64,000 nucleotides of DNA from Orychophragmus violaceus (GCA_030180135.1 CM058236.1:53409728-53473727); one strand, 5' to 3'; counted from the first letter of the stretch, positions 12,089-24,566 are shown. Notes: generated by a model from the sequence alone, not told the origin. Translations and numbers: made by a program.

Positions 12089-14141
12089 ATATCACACCAT
12101 CCGTGCGAGATTTGTCCCTTGGTTATAGTCTCCAGGAACGGGATCGAATGGCAACACTTTCCTAGAAGAACACGGCTGAGCAGGGAATCCGGATTTTGCA
12201 GTATTCTCAAAGATATTTTGGATAAGAGTGAGTCGTTGAAGGCTTCAACGTCACATAAGCCTAATCCTCCGTCTGATTTGGGCAGTGTGAGTTTCTCCCA
12301 AGATACCCAACACATGTTTCTCTCCCCGGTTTATTATCCCACCAAAACCGTGTAAGGATCGATTGTATCTGTTTACAAAGGGATAAGGGTAGCTTGAAAC
12401 ACGACATGGCGTGAGATGGCATCGAGGAGAGAACCGATTTGATCAAAACTTGTTTGCTTGCTTCAGATAAATAAAGAGATGTACAGCTCTGCGATTTTTG
12501 GCGGACACGATCCACTATGCCAGCAAAAATATCTCTCTTCCGAAGGCTCACTGTTATGGAGAGATTTGAAGAGGCAGAATCGGTTGTAGCCGCTTCGTAA
12601 GGATTCCTGCTATGATCTTGTAATGGACGGAACATAGAGCTACGGGGAGATAGTTGGAAACCTTCTTTGGACATGTGATCTTTGGAACTAGGCACACATG
12701 AGTTTCATTCAATCTCTGCTGAAGGGAACCCGAGGAGAAGAAGTCTTGGATTTCCTTGATGACATCGCCTCCCGTAATGTCCCAATAAGAGTGGTAAAAC
12801 CCAGATGAGAAATCATCCGGACCCGTAGCCTTGTCGGCATGGATAGAGTTAACAACCTCTTTGATTTCCTCTTGTCCTAGGATAGCAGTTAGCCTCTCAT
12901 TCATCTGAGGAGAAATGCTCGTGGAGAGAGCTTCCAAGACTACCTCGAAATTGCTTGAGTTGTTGGAAGTAAAAATACTCTGGTAGAATTCTTCAAATTC
13001 ACGAGCAATGTCTGCCTCCTCAAAAGCCTCACAATCGTCTTCTGTTTCAATCGTTGAGATTTTGTTTCTTGAGCGACGGGCTGTAGTAGCTGCATAGAAA
13101 AAGGCTGAGTTGTTATTCCCACCGTTTAACCACTGAATACGACTTCTATGTCTCCAGAAGAGCTCTTCTTCTCGGTACAGCTGTTCCAATTTTTCCTTGA
13201 TGTTGTCAATTATGGCTTGGTTCGGGGGATTCTCTGAAAGGGCTTTATCATATGATTCATGTGTCTCCTTGAACCTCTTTACATTATCCTCATTCTTAAC
13301 CTTTAATCATGCAATGATGTCACGCCTGACTATGTTGATTTTGGATAGCAAAGACAGACGAGTGCAGCGACCACACCTCCTCGACGATATGTCTGACATT
13401 TGGGTTGTCTCTAAGCCTTCTGTCAAACCTGAAGAGGCCTTTCTTTAGCCTGCGGGAATCATCAAAGAAAGTTACCACTAAATGATGATATGATCCTTCG
13501 TATTGCAGGTCTTTTCATCTCCATGCCGGAAAGGATTCATTCCAAACACAGTTAGCAAGAGAACGATCTAATCGGGCTCTGATGAAGTGTTGGTACTGAG
13601 TTCCTCTCCAAGAGAGGGCATTTCCTAGATGGTTAACGTTCCACAGACCATGGCCAGAGACAAAGGTGTGGAAGTTGGTGAAAGAGACTTCCCATCTCGA
13701 ATTGCCACCCACTTTTTCTGAGTTGTCTAGCAAATCGTTGAAGTCACATGTGAGAAGCCATGATGCATTCCTGTCTATCCCAAGTATCAACAGTCTGTCC
13801 CAAAAGAGAGCTCTATTGTCTTGTTGCGGGGCACCATAAACGAACGTGATGAAAGAATTTTGGGTTTTGAACTTGATTTTCGTATCAATAAAGTTCTCTG
13901 TTTCCATTAGGACCTCCAGATTGACGTCATCATTCCAATAGAGAGCGAGTCGGCCACTCAGTCCAATTGGAGAGACGAGGTAGTTATGATAGTAGTGAAG
14001 GCAGTGCAAGGATTCTTCCACTACGATATATGTATTCTTTGTTTCAGAGAGAAACAAGATATCTAGATTTAAAGTGCGTTGAATCTCCTGAAGGCGGTGA
14101 ACTGTAAGGCTACTTCCAATGCCTTGACAGCTCCAAGCCAA
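12089..14141 (-). pseudogene. LINE (L1-type) ORF2: endonuclease and partial reverse transcriptase
   Basis: The minus strand encodes an AP-type endonuclease (14141-13515: ILFLSETKN, then LLTCDFNDLL, where the usual GDFN glycine is a cysteine). The start of the reverse transcriptase follows (13189-12554: KATGPDDFSSGFY, LVPKITCPKKVSNYLPVALC). The sequence then jumps near 12557 from an early RT motif straight to the late region (RDIFAGIVDRV, FWWDN). The RT core with the YADD motif is therefore deleted. The C-terminal domain continues to 12089 and resumes at 2266 across the Athila insertion. Several frame breaks add to the damage, so this copy cannot move itself. Confidence 0.85.
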
Positions 14142-16270
14142 AACGGCTAAGGGAGCAGATTTCCGGGAAGCCGAAAATCCTCCGCGTGGCCGTTAGTATT
14201 TGTGCCTCTATTCCTCCTATTGCTCCTGTTAGGCCTCTGATCCCTTGAGTTTGCAGCTGCAGTCTGGGGAGAACCAGCATTGTTCCCACCTTCTCGTGTT
14301 CTATCATTGTTTCTATGTCTGAGAGGTGTGGTTCGGTTCTGCGAGATGTTTCTTCTGCGAAGCCTTGGTCCCAAGGGGTTGTTTCTCGGAGTTCTCCTCC
14401 TCTGATCTTGGTTGGGGTTCTTCTTCTCCCTTCCCCATTTCTAATAACATTTGAATTCATCCGTTGGTTCTCTCTTTGGTTCAAGTTAGGAGGCTGATTA
14501 AGGTCCATAAGACTCTGTTGAGATTGTTATGGTGAGGAAACTTGTTGTATTTGGCATATAGCCTCTTCAATTTGAGAGTCCATCAGGTGATTACCATTAG
14601 TGGGTCTCGAAGGGGTGGTGAAGGCGAGGTTATCAGGCACTGTTGCTTGTACTGAGGAGGGAGGCAGGGTATGAGGCGAGCTAGAAGTCAGATTGTGAAA
14701 TCTTTTCGATCCAGTGGTTTGAGATCCTTAAGCAAGGGTGGGGGAACAGAGGTGGGGGAGAAGGGTCACTACCACAGTGACAAGGCGGTGGGGAGCTATG
14801 CTGGTTAGTGTCTATATCCAGGCCAGATGTAACTAGAGGCAAATGTTGGGTCCGTGTATCAGGGTTCAGAATGTGTAATTCAAGTGTCGCCAAAACAAGT
14901 CATGATTGGTGTCTGAGGGCCTTCAAAGATCGATAGTAAGAAGTTACTTTTCGTTTTTTAATTTCATGATGCTGATCGCAGTTTCTTTCATTTGTGTGTC
15001 CTCATATTCTGAATTTTCCCTTTGTTGTCTTGCTGCTCTCTCCACGAATCTGCTCCATTAATGTAGTTGTAAGTTGCAATTCTGAGGTCCTCCATGATCT
15101 CTTCCATCGTAGGGATTGATGGTGGTGAAGGATAATATGAAGCATAAAGATTATGCTCTAGTGGGAGTCTCCTGGTTTGATTCTCTGAAGACAGCCCAAG
15201 GTGATTAGCAACATGCTGGGAAGTTGCTGATTGCTTTAATTCTTCAGGTTTCACAGGGTTATGTGAACATGAACCTTTACGGGGTTGCTGGTGGTAAGGA
15301 GATGTACTCCTGAGAAGTTGGGGTAACACTCTCCGTGGATGAGGCTCTGAATTGTGGTTTTGACGCTTGGGGCGTCTATCATCAGGTGCATTGGAGGCAC
15401 GAGGCTTAGCAGATTGGTCCTTCTCATCCTGATTATTCTTATCCGAGATTTGAGGGCCAAAGGGTCTTCCATGTTTGTTAATGCAGAGTTGGAGGCCTCT
15501 ATCTTGGTTAACGGAGGACGTGGTCTCAGGCCGAGAAGTGTAAACTGATGCAATTCTTTCTTTGCGTTAACTGGGCGGAGAAGGTTGAGCACATAGGATT
15601 TTCCTTATTTTGTGTAAGGGTAGTCAAATGAGTCATGAGTAAGATGGTTACAGGAGTTGCATTTCTTTTCCAGCACCTCATACTTAAGGGAAACCAAGAT
15701 CTCTTCTCAATTGTTAAGCTCTAAAATGTAGTCCATTACGAGAGGCTGGAGACTATCAACTGTCACATGGATCCGGGTTGATGATGGACTGAGGTTGTAG
15801 CCGCGGAGGAGGCCGAGTTCATGACCTATCTTTTTTAGTATATTCGGTTCCTAGAAGCTGGAAGGGAGCCCTGTCACCGTTATCCAGAAGGGAATATTGG
15901 GCGAAAAAGTGGGAGAGATGCAGGGTTCCCATTTTTGGAGGATGACCATCCACCTTGCAAAGATGTAGGGCCTGTTGTCCAGGATCCTTTTCATGTCTTC
16001 TTCTTGTTTGAAACGGAAGAGAAAGCAGCCAAGGCCCAGGTCAGAACCAAACATTTTCCCTTTCAGATGCCTGTGAGTAGAGAAGTGAGAAATCAGCGGC
16101 CAGAGATCCTGATGTTTTGGATTTGTGAGTCTTCCTACCAGGCAGAGCCGGTTATTTTGAATTTGTTCAGAAGCATCCGGTGAGTGTGCTCTGACTCTCA
16201 GGCGGCGATGGAGGTCACCGGAGTTGGCGATGGCTTTACCTTTCTCAGTGTAAGTTAGTCTTCTTGTCAT
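14110..16270 (-). pseudogene. LINE ORF1: DUF4283-type nucleic-acid-binding protein, degraded
   Basis: The minus-strand ORF beginning at 16270 (MTRRLTYTEKGKAIA) has the DUF4283 pattern of plant L1 ORF1 proteins (LVGRLTNPKHQ..., LGCFLFRFKQEEDMKRIL, WMVILQKWEP). A zf-CCHC_4-like cysteine region is readable at about 15720-15620 (CNSCNHLTHDSF) in a shifted frame. Low-complexity C-terminal sequence follows down to about 14110, where ORF2 starts. Stops and frameshifts break it into pieces (15592-15251, 15329-14988, 14508-14110). ORF1 proteins coat the LINE RNA. Confidence 0.7.
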
Positions 16271-16500
16271 TGCTCAGAGCGAAGCTTGTGTTCTGTAACA
16301 AGCGAGATGTCGTGTTCGTAGATAAGAGGGAAGAGCGAAGTCACCAAAGAGAGGACGAAAGGGTGCTTGGAAGCGAGAGACCGCTGGCCGGCATTGAGAC
16401 GAGTCCTTTGCCGCGTTAAAGAGGCTCGTAAAAGTGAACTTTTGGTAGGTGAGAAAGGAGGACCTAACGGGTAAAAAGAGTTGATTAACTTCTTTGGTCG
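16271..16500 (-). other. LINE 5' untranslated region
   Basis: Purine-rich sequence just upstream of the ORF1 start, more GC-rich than the DNA beyond 16540. The exact 5' end was not determined because the opposite end of the LINE and its target duplication are outside the window. Confidence 0.45.
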
Positions 16501-18078
16501 CTAACCGTTGGGTAAGATCCTACCTCGACAAGTATGTCTGAGAGAAAAGCTGGAAACTCTATAGAATTATATATAAAAATGGAATGATGAATATAATTAT
16601 TTCATATTTGGAGTAATCTCATTTTTACTCTATTTTGAAGTTAAAAATACAATAGAATTGGAGAAGATTTATTCTCGAATAGAGTTTGGAATGGAAAATG
16701 GAATGAAATTGTAGATCTTATGAGAGTCTTTCACGGCGAGGGGCGGATGCGAATGAGACAGTACGAGGTCTTGTGCCTCCTATTTTTTTGTTTTCTCTTA
16801 TTTAACTTAAGTTAATTTGAATTAATATTATTAGTTTAGAGAAAGAAAACAACAAGTGCACTCAGTCTAAATTTTATTTTGCCATTTTTAATATTGCGAC
16901 TCCCATTAAAAACGGTTTTAGATCAGCCCTTGTTTACGGCCTTAAACGCAACAATTTAACAAAAATGAATTTAATGTTGAGAGAGAACACCTCTCATCAT
17001 CGGGCACAGAGATTTGTCATTATCACATTTTGATCAATAAGTGATGTCCCTCTATTTGAAGTTCTAGTTTCCAAGATAAATTTATAGCCCAAAAACGAAG
17101 TTATATAGTACAGAAGATTTTTAGTGGTTGGTAAAGAAATGATGGCCAAACAATCGACCTATTAATCACCCCTACTAACTCTCTAACCTCAGAACCAAGG
17201 GATGATATAGGGGACACTTCATGACCATAGGATGGATTTTAATTTTCTTATCCAAAGACGAACCTGGAGTCTATGTTGGTTATTTTATTCCATCCAAAGC
17301 CAGCCACTTCCCTTTTTCATCACCATAATTTAATTGATATGATCATGTACTAAAAGTATGTACATCTGTCCATTTCTGTATGTTTTTATTTAGTGAGTGA
17401 TGACTGATTGTACGAGACAAAAGGTGACCCATGACAACTTTAGCTTTGTTCCAAAACAGTAATATCCATTAGGGTACAACATTGACTGACGTATGGACCC
17501 TTTTTCCCTACAATAATGTCAATGAACTATTACATATATTTATTTTCTGCAATTTATATTTAGTAAATCAATCTTAAAATTATGCAGAAGTTTCCATTTT
17601 TAAATTTGTTATCAATAACTAATTATTGATTATATTTGTCAAGATCACATCATACATATTGGGATTAAAAAAAAATCACATCATATCAAAGATTCAACTA
17701 TTTTGCAAAAAACACATGGAACTACTTTTGTTCCTTCAAAATACAAAAATAAAAACATAAATGCACACATTCGTCTTAATCATCTATATTGTATTTCAAC
17801 TTTCGACCCCTTTCTTTCATGGAAATTCAGATTCCTTCCCTTTGATAAGAATTTTCAGGTGCCGTAAAATAGATCTACACTTGAAGCTTAAAACCTTCAC
17901 CTGATAAAATACCAAAACAAAATCTCTTCATTAACAATCACAAACTTCTTGGGGTTGTATAACCAAAATGTCTACGACAATACACATTGTGGGTTTAATT
18001 GAACTTAACATAACTTCGTGGTTAACACTCAATAATGTAAAACTTACAGGGACTGTAAAATGCAATACCTGGGTTTCT
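16501..18078. other. Intergenic region 3' of PMT14
   Basis: AT-rich and without a credible ORF. A segment at about 16560-16730 carries ...ttactctattttgaagtt... and nearby inverted versions, resembling a decayed MITE. The part nearest 18078 should include the PMT14 3' UTR. Nothing else is recognised. Confidence 0.4.
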
Positions 18079-20360
18079 TTACTCTTCTTCACTATTATCA
18101 GCAGACGATGACTGACTGTTTCCATCGTCACCAGCAACCCAATACTGTTTAACGGCAACCAGAATTTTTTCTGGGACCAGAGGACCATCTTCATGATCCA
18201 TCAATTTAGTGTCCCATCTCATTCCATTAGCGATCTTCCTCACATCGTTCAAAACATCAACCTCATCCCGGAAAATCACAATCCCTTCCGGCCGTAAAAT
18301 CCGATCCGTTTCAAGAAGAATGTCCTCAATTTTGCAGCTGTCAAATGACAAACCATTCATCAGAAAGTTCTTAGCTTTATTGTTGAATTAAGGGTTGCAA
18401 AGTCTTAGAAAGTTTGTAGCTTTGAGGTTAAGTTAAGAGATGCTAATTCTCAGAAAGTTCTTAGCTTTAGGGATACATTAGGGTTTATAATATTTACCTG
18501 TGCTGATACATGCTGAAGACACCATTAGCGTGAATGAAATCGTATGTTCTTGGATAAGTTGAAAACCCTTCACACCTGCAGAGATTTCAAAAAGAAACAT
18601 ATTTAAAATTGCTTGTTTAAGATATCTAAAGATTTGTCATTAATAGTGTAGAGAATTTATACCAGTCATGGTAGATACCAATGAGACCTCTCTCATAGAC
18701 AACACTCAATGTGTTCTTTGTAATGGTTGGAACCACATTCATAACCCAAGATTTAGGAGATTCGAGCGCAGCAGCGAAACCACCAAGACCAGCATTCATA
18801 TCCATCACATTACGGTATCTAGTAGAACCTATCAGTCTGTTGATTCTCTTGTATGCGGTCACACGCTTCTTCCATAGTTTGATGTCTTCTTGGTAAGCTT
18901 CCGCATCAACGCCACTAACCAAACCTTTAGTGATACTTGGAGGCACTGCGAATAGCCTCTCGGGGAACTTCTTTAGCTTTCCTCCAGCGACTTCTTCTTC
19001 GCTTGATACTTTAGGGAACGGTGTTACACAAGTTTCCATCTCCTTGTACCAGACATCATCAGTGTCCTTTCTCTTACAGGTGTTAACCGGTGTTGATCTA
19101 TCGCAGGACCTATCGTTTATCTTCTTTCTGAAAATCGCAATGTCTCCCTTCTCATACTTCTTCTCCCAGCATAAAGACTCTGCGATATCCTCTATTCTCT
19201 TTTGCTCGGCTTTGAGGTCTTCTTTAGTACGGTTCCACGTCTTGTAATAGGTCTTCCAGTTGATCGGAGGTCCGGACAAGACCCAGTAACCACCTGGTCT
19301 CAGGACTCTGTCAACCTCCATTAAGTAAGTCCCCTCTGTACAAGCAATCAAGAAGCAAAGACAACAACATTATTAGTAGGCAAGAAATGTGAATTTGCAA
19401 CTATATTGATGATAGTTGATACTTACCATTGGCAGTCCACGGTATCAAGCATCGAGAGCATTGAGCCATATCAAAGGCTCTTGGAGGATAAGGAAGAAGA
19501 ATTGATCCAAGAACAGCGATAATCGCTGGAACACCTCTTTCAAGCGCAAACTGGACTTGAGCTTCGTGGTTGTCCCGTGGCGCAAACGACATAGTCAAAA
19601 CATTCCTCTTAAGCATATAAGCACCCCAGCTTGCAACCTAGAAGATGGAAAATTAGAATCAAGAAGACCTAAGAAATGAAATGAAAACAAGATCTGAACA
19701 TCAACATACCCCACATCCAGTGTCCAGTGCGGTTCTAACAGATCCATCTTTGATTGGGATAACAGAAGCTAACTCATCGATATAAGCATCAGCTCCTTGA
19801 GGAAACATAGTTCCTCCACCAGGGAACTTAAACACATTCCCTTGAAACTGAACCCAGTTCTGTCCAGCTTTTTCAACAGTCAAGCTCTTGAAAGGAGCAT
19901 TAGCGTAGTGAACATAATCTCTACTTTTAGGCCAAGGGAACGGGGTCATATAACCTTTAGGAGCTGGGACAAGACAACGCAGCTTCTCATTCTCGGGAGG
20001 ACAATGTCTCTCTCTGTAGATCATGTTCTCTCTTGGGAACTTCATGGCTCGGTCTTGCTCTTGACAAGGCGTGTAATCCTTGAGCTTCACATCACACGGC
20101 TTGAAAGAAACTGGTTTCGGATCAGCTAACCTTTCAGGGATCTTGACAGTGTTGTGATGAGGTTTAAAGTCAAGGTCAGTGACAACGTCTGTGCATTGAG
20201 CTTGTTTTGTAATCTCCATTGCTATGCTGTCTCCTTTACCAAAGCCACTCTTTTGCCATGCTCCGAGAAGGTAGAAGAAACAGCATAAACCAATCACAAC
20301 GATTAGAGATAGTGAACTTCTCGATCTGTTACTCCCTGGTGGATTATGCTTGGAACCCAT
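18079..20360 (-). CDS. PMT14: Probable pectin/cell-wall methyltransferase PMT14 (DUF248 family)
   Basis: Five exons on the minus strand, all with GT/AG borders: 20360-19710, 19637-19427, 19335-18663, 18575-18498 and 18337-18079 (1872 nt, 623 aa). The protein is a Golgi type II membrane protein: a short cytosolic tail, one membrane segment (about residues 15-35, IVVIGLCCFFYLLGAW), then a lumenal double methyltransferase fold. A SAM-binding motif (ALDTGCGVASWGAY) spans the exon 1/2 junction at residues 211-224; the second half carries MDMNAGLGGFAAAL. Nearly every visible segment matches Arabidopsis At4g18030 (621 aa). I chose the ATG at 20360 because the upstream in-frame ATG at 20378 lies inside a predicted 5' UTR intron. 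No lesion was found. The substrate is inferred from the family (QUA2/QUA3 relatives methylate pectin) and not shown for this member. Confidence 0.95.
18362..18468 (-). repeat. Three-copy 45-bp repeat in PMT14 intron 4
   Basis: agaaagttcttagcttt recurs at 18362, 18407 (diverged) and 18452, a period of 45 bp, filling most of the 160-bp intron 18338-18497. Confidence 0.7.
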
Positions 20361-20370
20361 TGAAAATCTC

Positions 20371-20603
20371 CTGAACAAAAGTAAAACACTCTACTTTGAG
20401 CTACAAAGAAAGATCAAATCAAAAACCTAGACTTTAGCAAGTGAGATAGATATCTAGGGGCTTAAAGACTCTAACTTTATCAATTGAAATAAAAAAATTA
20501 GACTTTAGCAATCGAGACATCTAAGGGTTTAAAGATTCTAACTTTATCAACTGAAATCGAAAACCCAGAACAGATCTAGTTGAAATTAGAAAGATATGTT
20601 CAC
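20371..20603 (-). other. PMT14 5' UTR intron
   Basis: The minus strand reads ...CGAACAG|GTGAAC at 20604/20603 and TTTGTTCAG|GAGATTTTCAATG at 20371/20370, giving a leader intron of 233 nt ending 10 nt before the start codon. The untranslated first exon would lie at about 20604-20715. Its content is AT-rich with repeated tttagcaa/ctaac words. Leader introns are common in this family; this one is inferred from splice signals only. Confidence 0.65.
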
Positions 20604-20719
20604 CTGTTCGAAGTAGATCTTGTTGCAGAATCTCTTTACCCTTCTCAGATCTCTGGTTTTTTTCAGTGATGAGCTTGCAGAAAGTATTAGGCTTCGAGTG
20701 TGACAGAGAGAGAAGTCGT

Positions 20720-21990
20720 CACTCAAATAATGATGTCTTCCTCTTTCATTTATCGAGAGATACTAATTAAGATTTGATTTAACTTGATGAAGGCGCGTTC
20801 GATTAAATCAATTCTAAGAAAATGACTGAATTAAATGCGTGTAGTTTCGCAGCAAGATCTTAACAATATTATTACGATAGTCATAGATTTAGATCTACTC
20901 TGCAGTCTGCACATGCGTCCATATGTTTTTTTTTTCAGCCCCTTTTCTGTTAAACTATATTTTGTTTAAGGATCTTTTGAAAATTTTAATTGATTTGCCA
21001 TATCTACTAAAATTAAATTTTCAGAATCTGGTTTCACCATTATTGGAAAAAAATACTTGTAACACACATAACAAACCCTTTTGTTTATCCATGTTGAAAA
21101 ATATCAAACACATATTTTTAGAATATTGCATGATAATAATTTTCTTAGAGAAATTTTTTTTTTTCTAATCGAGTAATATAATATCGTGCCATTAAATAAG
21201 GCTTACGAGTCAAGGATCTTGTCGTCCCAAGTGGTCCTTTTCAGACAGTTGACGATTCTCTTCACTTTCGATCTCCTACCGACACTCACAGCTCCATGAT
21301 TACTTAACCGGCCACAGTCAAAAACCGAGTTAAATTGGTTCAATGCCAAACAATATCTATTGGAATGTCTTGAGAGAAGCCTAAAACCTCAAGAAAGTAA
21401 GGGCACCACCTCCTTTGATCTCAACCACTGAGAGTTCCTTGCTTAACAAATCCCACGGGATAACCATCCTGTAATTCCCATTATTGCATAATTACATCAA
21501 TTAAATAATTGTTCACCCATTTTCCCTTCTAATAAAAATGGAGGTGTAGTTTTAAATATATATAGAGGAGGTGAATTTTAAAACGTAAGTCCATAAAATC
21601 TTGATTAATTATATTTTCTCCTTCAAAAATCTTTAACGTTAAAAATTTATCAAGTTAAAAGTCATGAATCGGCGAAAAGACCAATGTACATGGAGCCCTT
21701 AACAATTAAACAGGTAATGTTATGAAAAGTTTATGGGGTTTAAGGCCCAATAAGTCTTGAGATGCTTTTGTTAGTTGAACTTGTGTCTAGTCCAATGGAA
21801 TTTCAAAATAAGTCTTCATGTGATTTGTGAATAATTGAAAGTCTTGGGATGAAAACTAATGTAGACAAGTATGGTTTCATACAAGGGCACCATCAATTTA
21901 GAAAGACCATACTAATATATGAATACTAAATGAAATGTTAAGACATGATATAAGTAGAGATTTCTCACATACAAAACTGTAGTTGAAAAC
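20720..21990. other. Intergenic region between PMT14 and eIF4E
   Basis: AT-rich with no coding signal. It should hold the PMT14 promoter at its left side and the eIF4E 3' UTR at its right side, since both genes read leftward. Confidence 0.5.
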
Positions 21991-22024
21991 GGTGTAAAGA
22001 TTTAAGAGGTTGTTGGGGGGGGTT

Positions 22025-23328
22025 TCAAGCGGTGTAAGCGCTCTTCGCGTTCCTGTCCAGCTTCTTCGCATCCTCCTGTAGAAAAACCAAACCAATTCAG
22101 ACAAAGAACGGTGAGAGATGAAAAAAAGAAGGCTTTTGAATTAGCATCAAGAGAAGCTCTCTTCTTACATGGATGATGAAACCAATGCTGCTGTTGTGAT
22201 CAAGAAATTCCTTCCATTGTCTCCCAATGCTCACCTGCAACATTGTCGGAAATAGAGTTTCCCATCTCTTTTTTTTTTTTTAATAGAGAAACAGCTTTGA
22301 TGGTTTTTAGTTTACCTGAGCCGCTTCGTTGGAAGCGTTTTTAGTCCAAATGGATATCCTTTCTTGTTTTCCTCTAATGTTAACAACAGCTCCGCAGATT
22401 TCATCTCCATGGTCAAACTGTTCTCCAATCAATGCAAGCAACTACAGTGAAAACAAAAAACCGATTAGACTCTACTGGATGGTAAAACAAGAATTTTGGG
22501 TCAAGTAAAGAAGAAGAAGAATAAAAAGCATACGGTGTAAAGCCAGGGCTTATCCGATTTCTCTTTAGGGAAGTTCATGGTCCATTTGCCTCCATTTGCA
22601 CAGATAGGATCCTCCCACTTAGGTTCGATATTGTGTTTGAAACAGTAGAAGTCAGCTCCGTGAGCTAGTCTGCTCGGATGCCGCATGTTATTGTACAGAC
22701 TGCAATCAAATGGTAAAAATGTCTTACATTCTAAGGTAGCTATAACATTAAGAGTTAGTGTCACTCCGGTTCAACCAGTTAACAAAAAGTGCAACTTTAA
22801 GATCTAACTGTTGCTTTAGATTAAACAGAAGACTATCAATCTTAAACCTAACATAAGGTATAGCTGAAATTTCAAACACCAAACAAGCAATTCTTCAGAA
22901 ACAGATAAGAACGGTGACTTCACGGGATCTAATCCATCAACAAAGAATATAAGTTTCCTCGAGAGATTGGAATCTAAACAAAACAAAACGAAAACCCAGA
23001 TTGCATAATTATTGTTAAAGTCTAACCTCCAGAACTCCTCGACGGTCGAGAACGTGAATACGGATCGTAAGGAGCTTCCCCAAGTCGTCTGCTTTGATTT
23101 AACAGAAGGATTGTCGAACCAGAAAGTCCATGAATGCTCCAACGGATGGGATTGAGGAACGGCGGATTTGCCCGATTCGTCTACGTCTCCGTCTCCTTCG
23201 CCGCCGACGATCTCTCCTTCCTCAGCATCGTCACCTTCTTCATGGTATCGATCAATCGGGTGCTCTACAGAATTAGGGTTCGCTTCTTCCGTAGCAACAA
23301 CAGGTTTGAGTGTATCTTCTACCGCCAT
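22025..23328 (-). CDS. EIF4E1: Eukaryotic translation initiation factor 4E (cap-binding protein)
   Basis: Five exons on the minus strand with GT/AG borders: 23328-23027, 22699-22534, 22441-22316, 22234-22169 and 22075-22025 (711 nt, 236 aa; Arabidopsis At4g18040 is 235). The acidic N-terminus (DDAEEGEI...) is typical of plant eIF4E. The fold follows from HSWTFWFDNP (residues 65-74) onward. The two cap-stacking tryptophans are W83 (TTWGSS) and W129 with the base-reading E130 (EPKWEDP); W100 (EEFWSLYNN) is the eIF4G-binding dorsal tryptophan. The protein binds mRNA caps as part of eIF4F in the cytoplasm. Reading frame and splice phases are consistent throughout, so the gene looks functional. 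The PMT14-eIF4E order and orientation are the same as in Arabidopsis. In many plants eIF4E is the host factor used by potyviruses through VPg. Confidence 0.97.
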
Positions 23329-23461
23329 CGTTTCTCCGGCTTCTTAAAAAGCCTCTTTCTCTCTTTTACTTTCTTCTCAAAACTATGTACTTCTTGTATA
23401 GGGTTAGTCAAGTTACGACGTCGTTTTTACTCGCGTAAACAGTATGCATTTATCTAGTTTT

Positions 23462-23467
23462 TGGGCC
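23462..23467. promoter_or_regulatory. TGGGCC (site II-like) motif upstream of eIF4E
   Basis: TGGGCC lies about 135 bp before the eIF4E start codon, beside an aatatataat TATA-like stretch (23472-23480), with an acgacgtcg ACGT-core palindrome at 23415-23424. Site II (TGGGCC/T) elements bound by TCP factors are common in plant translation and ribosomal genes. The motif is short and a chance match is possible. Confidence 0.4.
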
Positions 23468-23589
23468 AACAATATATAATCTGACTTGTTTCGTCTTAGA
23501 TTAGTAATCGAAAGTCTTAAAAGACCTTATATATTGGGCTTTCGCTTGTCGAGGCTCACTATCTTCATATTTAATGACCTGACACTATT

Positions 23590-24566
23590 TTTTTTCCCGA
23601 AACATAATTTTTTAGTGCGGTTAGTAGCGTTTGTAAACGTTTTATACGACTGGTTTAACAATTGGAAGTAGCTGTGTTTGCGGAATATTCTTGACTGGTT
23701 GACAAGTGGTTGCGGTTAATAGCGGTTGAATAAAAATAGTAAAGTAAAAATAATGTGTTAAATCAAATCAAGCTTGGGATGCTTCTCGGGAAAAAAAATG
23801 AATCAATTCTATTTCTCAAGAAAGTTTGATCTCAGATTCTACGTTGCCACTACAATAAAGCTGAAGTTGGGCGATGAGTTGCAGGACAACTGTAGAGGAC
23901 AAGCATATTATTTCGACCAAAAGGAGCCACATGAATTAACTTTCCCAAAGACTTGTTATTGTATCAAGCATCCTCTAAACGTGTTGGAGAACAAGAAACA
24001 GAGATCAAAAAAGTAAAATTAAAACTGATTCTCAAAGAAAAAGTCCAAAATAGATTTTCAAAAACTAAATGAAAATTTCCAAAACACTAACATAGCTTTT
24101 TGTTAGAAAAGCATCAAAAGGAAAACGTGAGAAAAAGATCCAGCCTTGTCTTCATATACGATTCTTCTTTAACGAGCATCCCATATCTCTCGCACTATAC
24201 CATCTCTAACGATTCTTCCTTTTTAAAGCTTCAAGCTTGTTCTTAATTTTATTCCAATTTAGAGTCATCGCATATTGTTTGTTTAATTCTGTGATAACGT
24301 TTTGTTTTCCTTGTTCTGACAAATTTTTGCCTTTACATTGTTATAGGTAATAATTTAAATAGAAAGTTTTAGATTTATACGTATTTAAAAAAAAAAAAAT
24401 TTGTAAACGCAACCCCCGCAACCGCAAACGCTTGCGAGAAGGAGCTTTTGATTTCTAGCGGTAAGGAGCGATTCCAAGCGATACAAAGCGGTTGTAATGA
24501 TTGTTTCTAAACGCTATCAACCGCAACCGCCCGCAAATGTAGCGTTTGCGGGTGGCAGCGGGTGAA
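23590..24566. repeat. GCGGTTGCGG-rich repeat clusters, possible hAT-type MITE
   Basis: Two clusters of gcggttgcgg/ccgcaaccgc-type words are present: 23617-23730 (tgcggttag, gtttgcgg, ggttgcggtt, agcggttg) and 24400-24566 (cccccgcaaccgcaaacgc ... gcgtttgcgggtggcagcggg). The second has imperfect inverted ends about 165 bp apart. The 670 bp between them is AT-rich with no gene. The pattern resembles nonautonomous hAT elements of Brassicaceae; no target duplication was established. Confidence 0.35.

Noticed and set aside
20361..20378. Upstream in-frame ATG for PMT14 (six extra residues)
   Set aside because: It lies upstream of a good 3' splice site at 20371/20370, so it would be removed with the leader intron; known PMT14 starts with MGSKH.
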